A stretch of DNA of 35,171 nt, from contig JBBBWG010001482.1 of assembly GCA_037176905.1 (NCBI GenBank), positions 1 through 35,171 on the forward strand. The letters are read 5' to 3'. Made by a program: the position numbers and the translations under genes. Source of the stretch: Azolla pinnata (taxonomy: Eukaryota; Streptophyta; Polypodiopsida; Salviniales; Salviniaceae). Positions 1 to 10,923 of this stretch are shown one piece after another (positions within the stretch are counted from its first letter, which is position 1; the number at the start of each line of letters is the position of its first letter). The notes beneath the pieces were generated by a model. That model worked only from the letters and a program-made list of their open reading frames with translations, had not been told where the DNA came from and did not search any database.

Positions 1-1050
1 GGCTGCGCCGCCTTCCTCTCCGCGTGGCTGGACGGGCCGGCGTGCGCCGGCGGCACGCGTCGCCATCACGGCCGGGATTCTGCCGGCGATCCGCGCGTCG
101 CCGTCGACGGCGGCACGCGTCGCCGTCACGCCCGGGATTCTTCCGCCGGTCCGCGTGTCGCCGTCGACGACGGCACCCGTCGCCGTCACGCCCGAGATTC
201 CTTCGATCCGCCCGTCGCCATCGACGACGACACCCGTCGCCGCCCAGATTCCTTCGATCCGCCCGTCGCCGTCGACGACGACACCCGTCGCCGCCCAGAT
301 TCCTTCGATCCGCCCGTCGCCATCGATGACGACCGCACCCGTCGCCGCCCGGATTCCTTCGATCCGCCCGTCGCCGTCGACCCGTCGTCGTCGTCGTGCT
401 GCCGCGCCGTGCTCCGCTCGCACGTGTGCGGCGCCCACGGCCGCCTCGTCCGCTCCATCCCCGCGTCCTCCTTCTCCGACGCCCAGCTCCAAGTGCTCTC
501 CCAGTGTGGACTCGTCGATCCGCCCGACTCCGGTTGTCCTCCTTCCCCGCCGCCGCCCTGCGGCGATGATGATCCCATCGAACCACCTCCTCCTCCTCCT
601 CCTCCTCCTCCTCCTCCTCCTCCTCCTCCGCCACGTTGCTCATCTCCATCTCCACCTCCACCTTGCTCATCTCCATCTCCACCTCCACCTTGCTCATCTC
701 CATCTCCTCCTCCACCTTGCTCATCTCCACCTCCACCTCCACCTTGCTCATCTCCACCTCCACCTCCACCTTGCTCGTCCCCATCTCCGCCTCCACCTTG
801 CTCGTCCCCATCTCCGCCTCCACCTTGCTCATCTCCATCCCCACCATCATCTTCACCGCCTCCGCCTCCGCCTAATTCGCCTTCACCACCTCCGCCTTCG
901 CCTTTGCCTTCCCCGCCTCCACCCCCACCTCCGCCTTCGCCTTCCCCGCCTCCACCTCCACCTCCGCCTCCACATCCACGGCCCCCGCCTCCTCCTCCTC
1001 CTCCTCCTCCGCGATCCCCTAGTCCTCCCCCTCCCCCATCCAAAAATTGA
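1..1050 (+). CDS. Proline-rich, extensin-like repeat protein (5' end outside window)
   Basis: The reading frame is open from base 1 to the TGA at 1048-1050, about 349 codons, with the true start off the left edge (the first in-frame ATG is at 409). Three parts are visible. First, an Arg/Asp-rich repeat region whose unit is about 17 residues (like TRRRPDSFDPPVAVDDD, 51-bp period around 190-380). Second, a non-repetitive segment at about 400-540 with four cysteines (CCRAVLRSHVCG and LSQCGLVDPPDSGC). Third, a Pro-rich tail of SPPPP blocks with eight CSSPxPPPP units at exact nine-residue spacing. SPPPP blocks are typical of hydroxyproline-rich cell-wall proteins, but no YxY cross-link motif is seen. 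A canonical AATAAA lies at 1094-1099, supporting the + strand. The opposite strand also has a long Gly-rich ORF, so coding status and strand are not certain. No signal peptide can be judged because the 5' end is missing. Confidence 0.45.
   Translation, partial: GCAAFLSAWLDGPACAGGTRRHHGRDSAGDPRVAVDGGTRRRHARDSSAGPRVAVDDGTRRRHARDSFDPPVAIDDDTRRRPDSFDPPVAVDDDTRRRPDSFDPPVAIDDDRTRRRPDSFDPPVAVDPSSSSCCRAVLRSHVCGAHGRLVRSIPASSFSDAQLQVLSQCGLVDPPDSGCPPSPPPPCGDDDPIEPPPPPPPPPPPPPPPPPRCSSPSPPPPCSSPSPPPPCSSPSPPPPCSSPPPPPPCSSPPPPPPCSSPSPPPPCSSPSPPPPCSSPSPPSSSPPPPPPNSPSPPPPSPLPSPPPPPPPPSPSPPPPPPPPPHPRPPPPPPPPPPRSPSPPPPPSKN
190..380 (+). repeat. 51-bp tandem repeat, diverging to the left
   Basis: GC-rich tandem units of about 51 bp, each containing ATTCCTTCGATCCGCCCGTC, at about 195, 246, 297 and 351. 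More diverged units of about 60 bp continue left to about 50. The period is a multiple of three, so it encodes a 17-residue protein repeat. Confidence 0.75.
590..632 (+). repeat. (CCT)n trinucleotide tract
   Basis: Near-perfect CCT repeat encoding polyproline in the extensin-like ORF. More interrupted CCT/CCA repeats with a 27-bp higher-order period follow to about 850. Confidence 0.85.
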
Positions 1051-1093
1051 GCGCTGCAAGCTCCCAACTGCAACCTCCCCCTCCCCCCCTGCA

Positions 1094-1099
1094 AATAAA
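1094..1099 (+). promoter_or_regulatory. Candidate polyadenylation signal AATAAA
   Basis: A canonical AATAAA lies 44 bp after the stop codon of the proline-rich ORF. Plant poly(A) signals are loose, so this is supportive only. Confidence 0.35.
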
Positions 1100-1155
1100 A
1101 GAACATAATAGTTAGTTTGCATACAACAAATTCCATGATGCAAAATTCATGGGAA

Positions 1156-1238
1156 AGGGTTTAGGGTTTAGGGTTCAAGGGTTCAAGGGTTCAAGGGGTT
1201 TAAGGGTTTCGGGTTTAAGGGTTTAGGGTTTAAGGGTC
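1156..1238. repeat. Degenerate interstitial telomere-like repeat (TTTAGGG-type)
   Basis: Consecutive GGGTTTA, GGGTTCAA and GGGTTTAA units, including perfect TTTAGGG heptamers mixed with TTCAAGGG and TTTAAGGG variants. This is the plant telomere motif in degenerate form, far shorter than a telomere. Confidence 0.7.
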
Positions 1239-1273
1239 TGCATTTGCATTCTCATCTCATTACCCTGCCAATT

Positions 1274-1566
1274 GTTATAAGCCGGGCACTGCTTCCTTTT
1301 TCTGGTCTTATTAAATTGTCGAACATACTGATAAAAACATACTGAAACTGATCATTGTCGTTAAATTGTTACTATGGTTCCCAAATCTTATTTCACTAGC
1401 TTGTCTCGCTATGATTTTAGCATCCTACTCTGAAAATCGTTATAAGCTGAGCTTTTCTGGCCTTCTGAATTTGCTTACAGATCTAGTGAAACTGATCATT
1501 GTGCTAAACTGCTACTGTGGCTCCCAATAATTTGACTAGCTTAATTTCGCTATGATTTTAGCATCG
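1274..1566. repeat. Diverged tandem duplication (about 165-bp offset)
   Basis: Two copies begin at 1274 and 1439 with GTTATAAGC. Both contain TGAAACTGATCATTGT, a GTTACTATGG/GCTACTGTGG match, ACTAGCTT and CGCTATGATTTTAGCATC in the same order. The copies differ by many substitutions and indels, so the duplication is old. Confidence 0.65.
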
Positions 1567-2463
1567 AATCAGTCGCTGAAACTATGCATAAGGGGGTGTG
1601 GGACACAATCAAGCGATGTCGCACAGACATGACACTATAACCAAAGTTCAAAATTAAATGACTTCCAAACCATCGTATTCATGCAATGTACCCTATTATC
1701 AGAGTCTAGCATATGTCGATTAGTTCAATTAAGATGATACCTAGCAAATGTAGATCTTCTCTGCACACCGTGTCTAGCATCAAATTCAGAGTCACATCGC
1801 GCGGAAGCTGATCAGCCCAGAATCCAAGATATATATGGATCTAGATCTGCTTCAAATCCGCCTGTCAGTAAGATGGTGACAAATTAGACCACAGTTCCTG
1901 TCAAATTTCACAAAGCGACAGTGACCACACAGGTTTGCCATGCATTGGAGCTGTTTGATCAGAAAAAAAGCTGACCACATGCAGATAGACTACCACTATC
2001 GCATCCAGAACAGCCTTATTTTTTTCATAAGCATGTATATGAATGTACGAGTGTTTTCTGATGTTAACCTCCATGTCAGAGCCAATAAGTCTTTTGAAGG
2101 AACTTGAAAGCAGCAAGCCTTGGCTTTATTTCTGCTTGCACACCATCATAGAGCATGTCACATTGCAGCGATGGGGGGAAAGTCATACAAGGTATAAATA
2201 GAGATTTATTCACAATTAAGTGTGACAACAACTGTCATCCTCCCTGTGTTTTACTTCCTTACAATTATCCGGAAGGAATTTATTGTGCATCCAGTCAACA
2301 CATCAATTACAAAGTTAGCTAAATCACGAAGGATTCCTCTACGATACACCGCTTTCTCCAGAATCTTACGAAAATAAAAATGGAAGCTCACACTTGCATG
2401 GCATAAAACTGCTCGATTATCATAGATTGCATGAACTTTTCCTAGCACAGCTCCTGCACGATA

Positions 2464-5400
2464 TTACACCGCTACTGCTGCTGGCCTCTTACTCGTCTTT
2501 ATGCCTTTGATTGCTATACAAACAGAAAACTTTGTAACTTGTTAACCACCTTGAAATAATGCCAGACATTGATATATACTACTAGACCTCACCTTCAGCA
2601 TAGTCTTTTGCACCAAATACAGCAGACCCTGCAACTAGTGCATTAGCTCCAGCTTCAATCACCTATCCCCAAAACATTACACAGTAAATGGGAACTCTTA
2701 ACTCCGCTAGATGTGCAAGTAAACAATTACAGAGTTAAGACTAAAGTAGCGGCTGGGATCATTATTTATCTCTAGGTACAAATATGATGATATGCTCGAT
2801 ACCATCAGTCAAAACTAGTTATATTACCTTGTAAGCATTGGCAGGAGTAACTCCACCATCCACCTCTATCCACGGATTCACACCCTGACCCACACATCAA
2901 TATCACATGAATGAAGAGAAAATTGGAATGATGAAGAAGCTATGAATGGAGGTAAAAGAGTTGGAAGTATTACTCTTTCGTCACAAAGCTTTCGCAAGTC
3001 TTCAATCTTCTTGACTTGACTCTCGATGAAGCTTTGCCCACCGAATCCAGGATTAACAGACATGATGAGTATCAAGTCCACAACTGAATTTTCCAAACAT
3101 TCCTTGTCAAAGATTCACCTCGATTCAGAAGCTAATGCTTCCATTAATATTTTTATGCTTACCGTCAAGAACGTAATCTATGGCAGCCAATGGTGTGCCA
3201 GGATTGAGCACAACACCTGCTTTGACGCCCAAGCTCTTGATCTGAAAAACCACTTCGATGTGTCTTTATTTCCAAATATAACTTCCTGGGGTCATAGTAC
3301 CCATTTTATATCGTAATAATCTCCTGGGTAATAGCATTAATTTTTATATTCAAAGACAACACATTGAACATTCGTATACCCAAACATAAGCCATTGGTTG
3401 ATTACAAACCATCTTTACACCCAATGACAATATACTGCATGGTAGGAATCCGTCATCCCATAATATGCTATTTCGTGGTAAGAAATCAGTTTATAGCCAC
3501 TACTCAGGTGATAAGAACCCACTTTCCATAGCTCTAGGATTTCCTTTGTACACAAAGATGTTACTAGAAAAGAAATATCTTTACAAATTTCACATACCTG
3601 GTTCAAAGTCCTATGTAGATGAATGGTGGATGACTGCTCACAATGAACGCTAATAATATCAGCTCCAGCCTTCACAAAGTCTGGGACCCTCTGTTCTGGC
3701 TCGACAATCATCTGCAAGATAATGAAAGCTTTTCTAAGGGGAGGCACTCCTTACAGAATTTTAGCCCCATGACCAATATCAACTTACTAGGTGCACGTCT
3801 AGAGGTAAATCAGTTACAGGCCTCAAAGCATCCACAACCAATGGTCCGATGGTAATATTTGGAACGAACCTTCCATCCATGACATCCACGTGAACCCAAT
3901 CGCATCCAGCATTATCAATGGCTTTTACCTGTACTCAACATACTGTAAGAGTTTGAATGTATGACTAATTGATTATGTAATTTTTTTTGACTTTACATGG
4001 TCATATAAGGTAAAAGAACATTAGTCACATATGTGTTTCAATCAAGCACAAAATGTCTTTCCACATAGTACAGCGATATGTGATTTCATGTATGCACGTG
4101 TTCAATGCATTGACTCCGAAAATTAAAAGTTACTCAGGATGCCTATCGGTTCTCCTGCGTGCCTTTGGTTTTATAAATGTGTGAATCAATATTGAATCCG
4201 ACATATTGCATGTGAATTCATGCATGACTCTATCCGTATTGGATATCAGGGTTAATATGCTACAAACGTCTACTACATTCCTAAATTACACATAACTTGC
4301 AATTACATGAATCTGTAAAATAGTAATCGGTACCTCCTCACCCAACTTCGAGAAATTTGCTGACAGAATTGAAGGAGAAACTATGACATCGGATTTCAAG
4401 AACTTATCAACTCGGGCAGATGCACTGATAGAGGGTAGGGCTGTTTTGCTGCAACACGTAGAGAAAATCACAGCACTTAATAAGGAAGGAAAAAAGGAGC
4501 AACAATTTAAAGCCTGAAGTAGGTGACTGTATTGCAAATAAAGAATATATGTTTTCTTCTTTTGGAAAGTCCAAATTTTATGTAGAGGCAATCAGCATTT
4601 TCTATATCTAAACTAGACTGGACAATTGAAAGGAGGAAAAGATTTTTTTAACTGTTAAACTAGAAAAATGGATTCTGATGACTCCGAAACAGTTCTGTAA
4701 TCTGGAAAAAATGATGCAAAGAAAGAAATGTTCAATTGGAACAAACACAATGTAATGTAAAATAAAGACAGAAAGAAATGAACGAGAGATATGTTCTTTG
4801 AGGCAACGAGAATCCAGCAACATTTTTAAATTTAGGTAGATGCATCAAAAATTTGCTGCTTTCTAATTTGAAAAAAGAAGTAAATTTTAACCAGCTTACA
4901 ACTAGATACATTAAAGAAGAAATAAGCTACGAAAGCTTCTGAGCTGCATTTGAACATCAAATAGATGCATTTGAATATGAGATGCATTAAAGAAACAACG
5001 AGCTATGAAAGCATCGAAGCTAGATTTGAACATCAAATAGATGCATAAAAGAAGAAATCGGACACAAAACCTGCTCTCAGGAGTGATTTAAGGCAAAGAA
5101 CCAAACAGCAATTTTTCAAAAGAAAAGGGAAACAAGATACGAAATTTTCAGCTATCTTGATTGACTAAACACAGAATCAACCGACATTTTAAAATATCAA
5201 TAAACTCCCAAAAAACGTAATCAGGTATTTGAATATTCGTTCCCCTAACTAATAAGACAAAGCATCGGAGAGCAGTTTAACCTTCAGCAGTAGCCAAACT
5301 TGAACCTTGTGCTTTCTCACCAAGGACAAACAATCAGGAAACGTTATAAGCTAATTTAAGTGAATGCAGAGAAAGCAATAACGAATAGATGTGAAAGATT

Positions 5401-5648
5401 CGGTAATCAGGTATGAAAAAACGAACGGAAGGATCAATTGACATTTAAACCTTTGTGATAGACGCAGAAAACAAATGAAAGGAAAATGCATCTAAGATAA
5501 AAACACGGATGTCCGGATTCATGGACGGATGGTCAGATGAGTAAATGAGGCGAATTATGAGTGCATTAATGGATGCATGGAGGAAGGGAAGAAATGAGAG
5601 AGGGAAACAAAGAAGGTGGAGAAGAACAAGAACAAGAACAAGAAGAAA

Positions 5649-5689
<41 letters not shown>

Positions 5690-5879
5690 GCGATTGATGA
5701 TCCTCATCATCTTTAACGCCGTTCGAAGTAGAGAAGCCAAAGAAACGAAAAAACCTGGAAGCGAAGGCGAGGTTGGAAGAAGCTAGGATTTGATCCTTAA
5801 AGCCGGCAGCATTGCTGAAGAAGGAGCTACGAGCAACGGAGGAGGTGAAGGAAGACGAGACTGCAGTGGAAGAAGCCAT
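2464..5879 (-). CDS. RPE: Ribulose-phosphate 3-epimerase, plastid-type (9 exons)
   Basis: Interconverts ribulose 5-phosphate and xylulose 5-phosphate in the Calvin cycle and pentose-phosphate pathway. Exons in transcript order: 5755-5879, 4334-4448, 3788-3928, 3598-3711, 3163-3241, 2974-3083, 2828-2884, 2593-2662, 2464-2513. The phases join cleanly to 286 residues, close to plant plastid RPE. Residues 1 to about 55 are Ser/Ala-rich with few acids, like a chloroplast transit peptide. The TIM-barrel enzyme starts near SPSILSANF (66-74). Metal and acid/base residues of the family are visible: H93 and D95 in [10 protein letters not shown]126 in DVHLM, D237 in [19 protein letters not shown] and the C-terminal [10 protein letters not shown] are also family hallmarks. 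The first donor reads GTTTTT, weaker than the others, but it restores frame with exon 2. Intron 1 is long (4449-5754). Confidence 0.93.
4911..5046. repeat. 76-bp tandem duplication in RPE intron 1
   Basis: Copies start at 4911 and 4987. They share TTAAAGAA, GAGCT..GAAAGC and the exact stretch TTTGAACATCAAATAGATGCAT at their ends. Confidence 0.7.
5649..5689. repeat. (GAT/ATG)n microsatellite, about 13 units
   Basis: Uninterrupted trinucleotide repeat just inside RPE intron 1, about 65 bp from the donor. On the transcript strand it reads CAT, so intron retention would add a polyhistidine run. Confidence 0.9.
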
Positions 5880-7677
5880 GGCGCTCTCTCCCCTTTCTTT
5901 TACGCCCGTTCTTGCTTCTGTTGAGAAGCTGCCGTTCGCTCGTTCGTTCCTTGGTATTCTTCCTCGACTTCTTCACAGACAAAGAGAGAGAAGATGGCGA
6001 TGGAAGTGTCTGCCTTATCCTCTCCGATTTAAGGCCACAATTTGTGTTTGGCATCGCACTCTACATATTCTCTCTTTTGTCTTGCATTGCGAAATGAAAT
6101 TGGAGTCCAAATCTCTTAAGCAAACACAAGAAAGAGCTCAACAAAATTACCGGCAAAATTCTTCACAGAACAGGAGTGTCCTCAAGTCTACCGATTCGTG
6201 GTTCTAGCATTTCCTGCTCTTGGAGAAATTTTTCCCAATCGAAAGGAGAGCATTAGGATTGCATGTGCCCGATGCCATAGATCATAATATCTGGGAGAGC
6301 CGATCGAAGGAGGCCATCATCAGCTCTCGATTCAGATGTGTGTTGATGCGTCAGTCATGGAGATTTCCCCGACCGAAAGAAGAGCATTAGAATTACGTAT
6401 GCCCAATTGCTGCAGATCGTGTTTAGGAGAGCTGATGGCTCGAACGAGGCCGTCAACTCCTAGTTCTTTGATGTGCTAATGCTGGCATAAATGAGGGTTT
6501 GGTGTGCGCCGATTAGTCGCGACGTCCATGTGATCGATCATTCATGTACATATGCAACCATCTACCAATCATGCTCTACAGAATTGCAGATGTTGCCCTG
6601 CTTCAAAATTTGTCGGAAACTTGCCCTCCATGCTGGGCATCTTCGTGAAGACTCGAAACTCAAGATCAAAGCCTTCATTGATGCATCACACTGATTGCGA
6701 ACGAAGCAACAAGAGGTCAGCAAAATATCTCATAAAGTCTAGATGAAGAGAATGTGAAGGTGTCAAATAGCATATGAAAGTAGACATCAGAACTGGATGA
6801 AACAAACCAAATGCACACAACTGCCATCATAGGAAAGAAATTACAATGTCTCTTGACCATCTAAACAAAGAAATTTCCTGCATCAAGAAATCATCACTTG
6901 AAGTCTTTTCTCCATGGGATCCTATCCTTTCACGTAACAAACTTGACAAAACACATGACTCCCGAGGCCTTCATCAACAGACATTGTTGTAAAAAGATGA
7001 ATACCCTGTTCATAGCTTTCCATTGGAGCTCCAAATGGAGAAAGACCATCAAACACAACAACTAATGGAATCTTTGACACTACAATAAGGCTCCATGTAT
7101 GTTTTTGGTGACATCTACATCCATCTTTACTCAAATCACCAAAGAAAATAATCTTCTTTTTCCATGTGATAAAAAAATATATATGTATGTCATGCCATCA
7201 ACTGTCTTTCATTCATCTGATACAATCATGACTACTTTCCTTAAGCTGAGACATCTCCAGCAAATTGAAAAGCATACACTTTGCCCTTTTCCAGAATATG
7301 CAGGAAGATATGATTCTCATGTGCTTTTGGCCCATGCCTAAGAAACATTCCGCCATGGTATGGTATCTTTAAACCCAAACCAAAATTTGACAACTAACAG
7401 AGTTTATATAGAACATGGTGTGGTTAACATGTGGCAAATATATAAGAGCTTCAGAGTGAATAAGCTTGAGGCCCCGTTTTGCCCGTCAGATGAGGATAGA
7501 GTCCAGGTGACCATTTTGCACAGATTTCCTGGAATACTACCTTCCAGTGGCAAAATGGATGAGAAACTGAAATCTTCATTGCCCCCTGACACATTAAGAA
7601 GCAAGAAAACCGAAGCCCCAGATTTCTATGCATCAAAAATATGGAGACGAAGCAAAGAAGGCATGGAGGAGAAATTT
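5880..7677. other. Intergenic region: RPE promoter side and ANK-gene 3' side
   Basis: About 1.8 kb with no gene I can support. It should hold the RPE promoter and 5' UTR (right of 5880) and the 3' UTR of the ankyrin gene (left of 7678). A diverged 137-bp duplication lies at 6221-6483. Short ORFs on both strands at 6490-7700 have no recognisable motifs. Confidence 0.55.
6221..6483. repeat. Diverged tandem duplication (137-bp offset)
   Basis: Copies begin at 6221 and 6358 (TGGAGA). They share in order a TTTCCC/TTCCCC block, CGAAAG.AGAGCATTAG, TGCCC, CAGATCGT/TAGATCAT, GGAGAGC and GA.GAGGCC. Divergence is substantial. Confidence 0.6.
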
Positions 7678-10128
7678 TTACTCTTTGGCCTCTCCATCTA
7701 ATTCTTTTGATTTCAGAGAGGGTTTCTTAAGTGTCTTGCTTTTAGCCTTCTTAGCTTTTGAGCGCCGTTTCTTCTCTTTTGCATCAATCCACGAATAGTC
7801 AGTAGGAATGAGAAAAGGATCTATATCTTCGACACATTCTTCTTGAAGGGAAGATGCTTGATCTCGTGAAGTACCCTTAATCCATGACAGCCATGAGCCA
7901 GAATTAGATGTCTCATTATTTTCCTTGCTTTTTGATTCAGAGAAGTGAGCAGGACTTGAAAGCGGTGTGCCAAACTCTTCAAAACTTGCTAGCTCCTCAA
8001 ATTTATTAAATGTGACCACCACACGTATTGTAGGAATAATGGGAATCGCAACCTGCAAATTAAGAGATTGATCGCCTATGCTCATGAGTTTGATTTTAAA
8101 AGAAGCAACATGAATGGAAAATATTTGTCAGTCCACCAAATACACAGAACCTGAATTGGGATCTCAAACGATATCATATTTTATAAGGCCTAAATCATGC
8201 CTCAAATTGATATTGTTTTAAAAAAATAAAATATTTACCTGGTTCACACAGACGTTTAATCTCTGAGAGGATTCAACTTAATAACTATGCACTAACATGA
8301 GATTCGAAAGTCACATATGGTTCAAAAAATTCAACACTTTGACAATTCTATAACTCAACTTGATAGTTCTCCACCAAGGCGATTATTTCCAAGTAACAAA
8401 ATGGCACAAATCACATATTTTTATAACACGCACCTTCACTGGAAAAGTTCCTGGAGGTAGCTTGGTAGTCAGCAGCTCCCTCAGACGGCGAACTGCTTTT
8501 ACTTTGTTGGCCAAGATATCAAGAAGTGGTAACAGTTCTTCAGTCTTGAGAGGGAAATCAGGAGTTAGCCAGAGTATCGGCCTCAAACCTTTCTTGTATT
8601 CATTCTCAAGGGGGGCATTGTTGATGCCAGACGCAGAGTTCCTCTTATCTTTGGTTCCGTTAACTTTCCCATCATTTTTTCCCTTACCTTTTTTCAAGAG
8701 TTCATCCACTGAGGGATCATTTACATTTATATCATTTGTATTCTCTCTGTTGCTATGTAGAGCTTCCATGGAACCTTTTCTAGAAACATCTTTGCTCAAA
8801 TTTGACTCTGACCTCACGACTTCTGTGTTTCTTTGCAAGCTCGCCCCAGGTGATTGTTTCTTATCGCCTTTGTATTTGCTGCTAAAAGAAAACCAACGAG
8901 ATTTCTTCTGGTCTCGAGAAGAATCTTGAGAACCCACCGTTGATGCAGCATTATTTCCATGCTTTGATGAGTCTGAAATTGAACTCTCGAAACCGTTACC
9001 TTTATCACTATGTATGGGATCATATTCCTCGTCATCATCGTCATCATCTCCTGTTTCTGCCATCATAGCATTCTCTAACTGCTTCTTCTCCTCTTCGGTT
9101 AAAAACTCAGAGTAATCATCTTCTTGCTCTCCTTGCACCTCAGCTTCAGAGGCAAAGAGCTCTTCATCCGTCATGGCACCAGGAACTCTGCGGGACCTCA
9201 CACTAACGTGGACGTGATGCATATCATAGACCTTAGCCTTCCATTGGCCCACCATCTCGGTTTTCTCTTGTCTTCTCCAGGAAAGCTGAGGTACCAACTC
9301 AGCCTCGGTAACATCAATACCGGGGCGATACATATTGGTCTGCGACATTGTAGCGACCTCTTGCGCAATCTCAGCTTCGGAGGGTTGAGCACCCGCACCC
9401 TCGAGCGCATTACTGATCTCTTTATCCTTGTGGGTCAACACAAGGAGGGAGCCAGGTTCAATCTTTCCATCATCGCTCCCATCTCCCATGAACAAGAAAC
9501 TCTGATCCGAGCGTTGGATCTTGAAGCCGTCGAAACCAGCGAGGGTCATATCGGCACGCAGGTTCGAGCCACGCTTCCATATCCGGTATGTATCAGAAGG
9601 GGCGATGCGGCTGATGAAGGGTATGACAGAGCTCTCGAAGTTGAAGGTGATCTCCATGTAGAAATCGCGCATACGGCGCATGGCAGCGGTGATGCGGGGA
9701 AGCCGGCGACACCATTTGGCCCAAGCAAAAGGCTGATAGAATCGGGTGATGATGATGGCGAGATTCTCTTGCTTGGAGCAGACGGCTTCTTGGAGGGCAC
9801 TCCACCCATGCTCATTCTGAAGGCTCCAATCGGCGCCTGAGGCCATGAGCATTTGGACAGCGATAGGGTCATTGAGACGGACGGCTAAATGCAGTGGAGT
9901 TTCACGCCCAGGTACATCACGCCGGTCTACGACGCTAGAGACCTTGTCAGCTGCCTCCTCTGCTTCCAACGATTCTTGCTCCGTCTTCACCTCCCCTGCT
10001 TTGGGCAAGGTTGGAAGGCCCAATAGCAGCACCCTCAAAGACTCGTGATCGCTGCAAGCTACCGCGAAATGCGCTGGGCTGTGCCTGTATTTCTCCTCGG
10101 CTTCTTGCCTGGAGATTGCCTGTGCCAT
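7678..10128 (-). CDS. Ankyrin repeat / GPCR-chaperone (ANKRD13-like) protein (2 exons)
   Basis: Exon 1 is 8434-10128 and exon 2 is 7678-8052, joined in phase 0 at FPVK/VAIPIIP, giving 689 residues. Two ankyrin-type repeats are visible at about 14-40 (HSPAHFAVACSDHESLRVLL) and 75-130 (TPLHLAVRLNDPIAVQMLM). From about residue 140 on is the conserved plant ANKRD13-type region (GPCR-chaperone family): FYMEITFNFESSVIPFISRI, SDTYRIWKRGSNLRADMTL, NMYRPGIDVTEAELVPQLSW and KVYDMHHVHVSVRSRRVPG. An Asp-rich run (about 361-368) starts a low-complexity linker, followed by GLRPILWLTPDFPLKTEELL and, in exon 2, IPTIRVVVTFNKFEEL. The C-terminus is Lys-rich and may be a nuclear signal or an RNA- or membrane-contact tail. 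Animal relatives act in receptor ER exit or in ubiquitin-dependent endocytosis; the plant role is largely uncharacterised. The start sits at the conserved N-terminal YxHSPxH segment. Confidence 0.9.
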
Positions 10129-10923
10129 GATTTATCTCTGTTCCACTTTCTTCCTACCCTTTTCGAGAGCAGTGGGAGGGGGAGCGATGGATATTTTCCT
10201 TCGATTTCCTCCCTTGCTTTCCCCTGCTTTCGCTTCTTTCAAAGACCAATCATGGTTTTCCTTTGAGCGAGATATACATTCCGCTTCTTCCCAACTCCTT
10301 CTTCCTCCTCCTCGTCCTCTCCTTCTTCCTCCCCTCCTCGTCCTCCTCCTTTCCTTCTTCTTCTTCTTCGCCTGTCCTTTTGTTCAACTTCTTCTTTTAC
10401 TTCCTTCTTCTACTCTCGCTGTAGTTCCTTTCCCCCATGACAAGCTACAGCTTTCCTGTGAGATGGAGAAAATTTACCCGGTTTTCCTTCTTCTTTCCGT
10501 TATTCTTTCTGCCTGCCTTTCTGCCTTTCTTTGCATAATCTAAATTACTCCTCCCTCCGCCGAAAGGATCAACGAGTTGTAGCCCAACAGAGCAAGACCG
10601 TGCTTGGTGGATTTCCCCAATCCCCTTCCGCCCGAAACCCTTCCGTCCGCGGGGCAATCTCGAAACCCTGCGAAAAACCGAAATTTTGAGAGGAAATGAA
10701 GGAAGGGAAGAAGGCTGGGGAAGCGGGGGGAGAAATGGAGAGGACCTGATGCAGTTGCTTCTCGACGAGATGGAATGGAAAAGGCGGGGGAAAGGGAGGA
10801 GACCTGTGCAAAGTCTCTCCCCTCTCTGGTCCTCGCGCTCGCTGCAGAGTCTTCGACAGATCTGAGAGATATCTTCTCCCTGTCTTTCGTCCTCGCCGTT
10901 ATTGGATTGTATACGATACTACA

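Larger units (their letters stand above)
1051..2463. other. Intergenic region between the proline-rich ORF and the RPE 3' end
   Basis: About 1.4 kb with no convincing coding region. It holds the telomere-like tract (1156-1238), a diverged tandem duplication (1274-1566) and, at its right end, presumably the 3' UTR of RPE. The short ORFs here show no family features. Confidence 0.6.
4449..5754 (-). other. RPE intron 1 (1.3 kb)
   Basis: A large first intron, by far the longest of the gene. It contains a (GAT)n microsatellite close to the donor and a 76-bp duplication. Nothing else recognisable is seen. Confidence 0.75.

Noticed and set aside
5812..6207. 131-codon + strand ORF over RPE exon 1
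   Set aside because: Antisense to the RPE transit-peptide exon; no family signal.
6922..7134. 70-codon minus-strand ORF (MSKDGCRCHQKHTW...) as a gene or a further ANK exon
   Set aside because: The ANK stop codon at 7678-7680 precedes it, no splice evidence links it, and no family is recognised.
7360..7701. 113-codon + strand ORF
   Set aside because: Overlaps the presumed ANK 3' UTR and stop codon on the other strand; no motif or supporting context.
9124..9840. 238-codon + strand ORF
   Set aside because: Antisense shadow of the ANKRD13-like exon; the minus-strand protein has clear family motifs.
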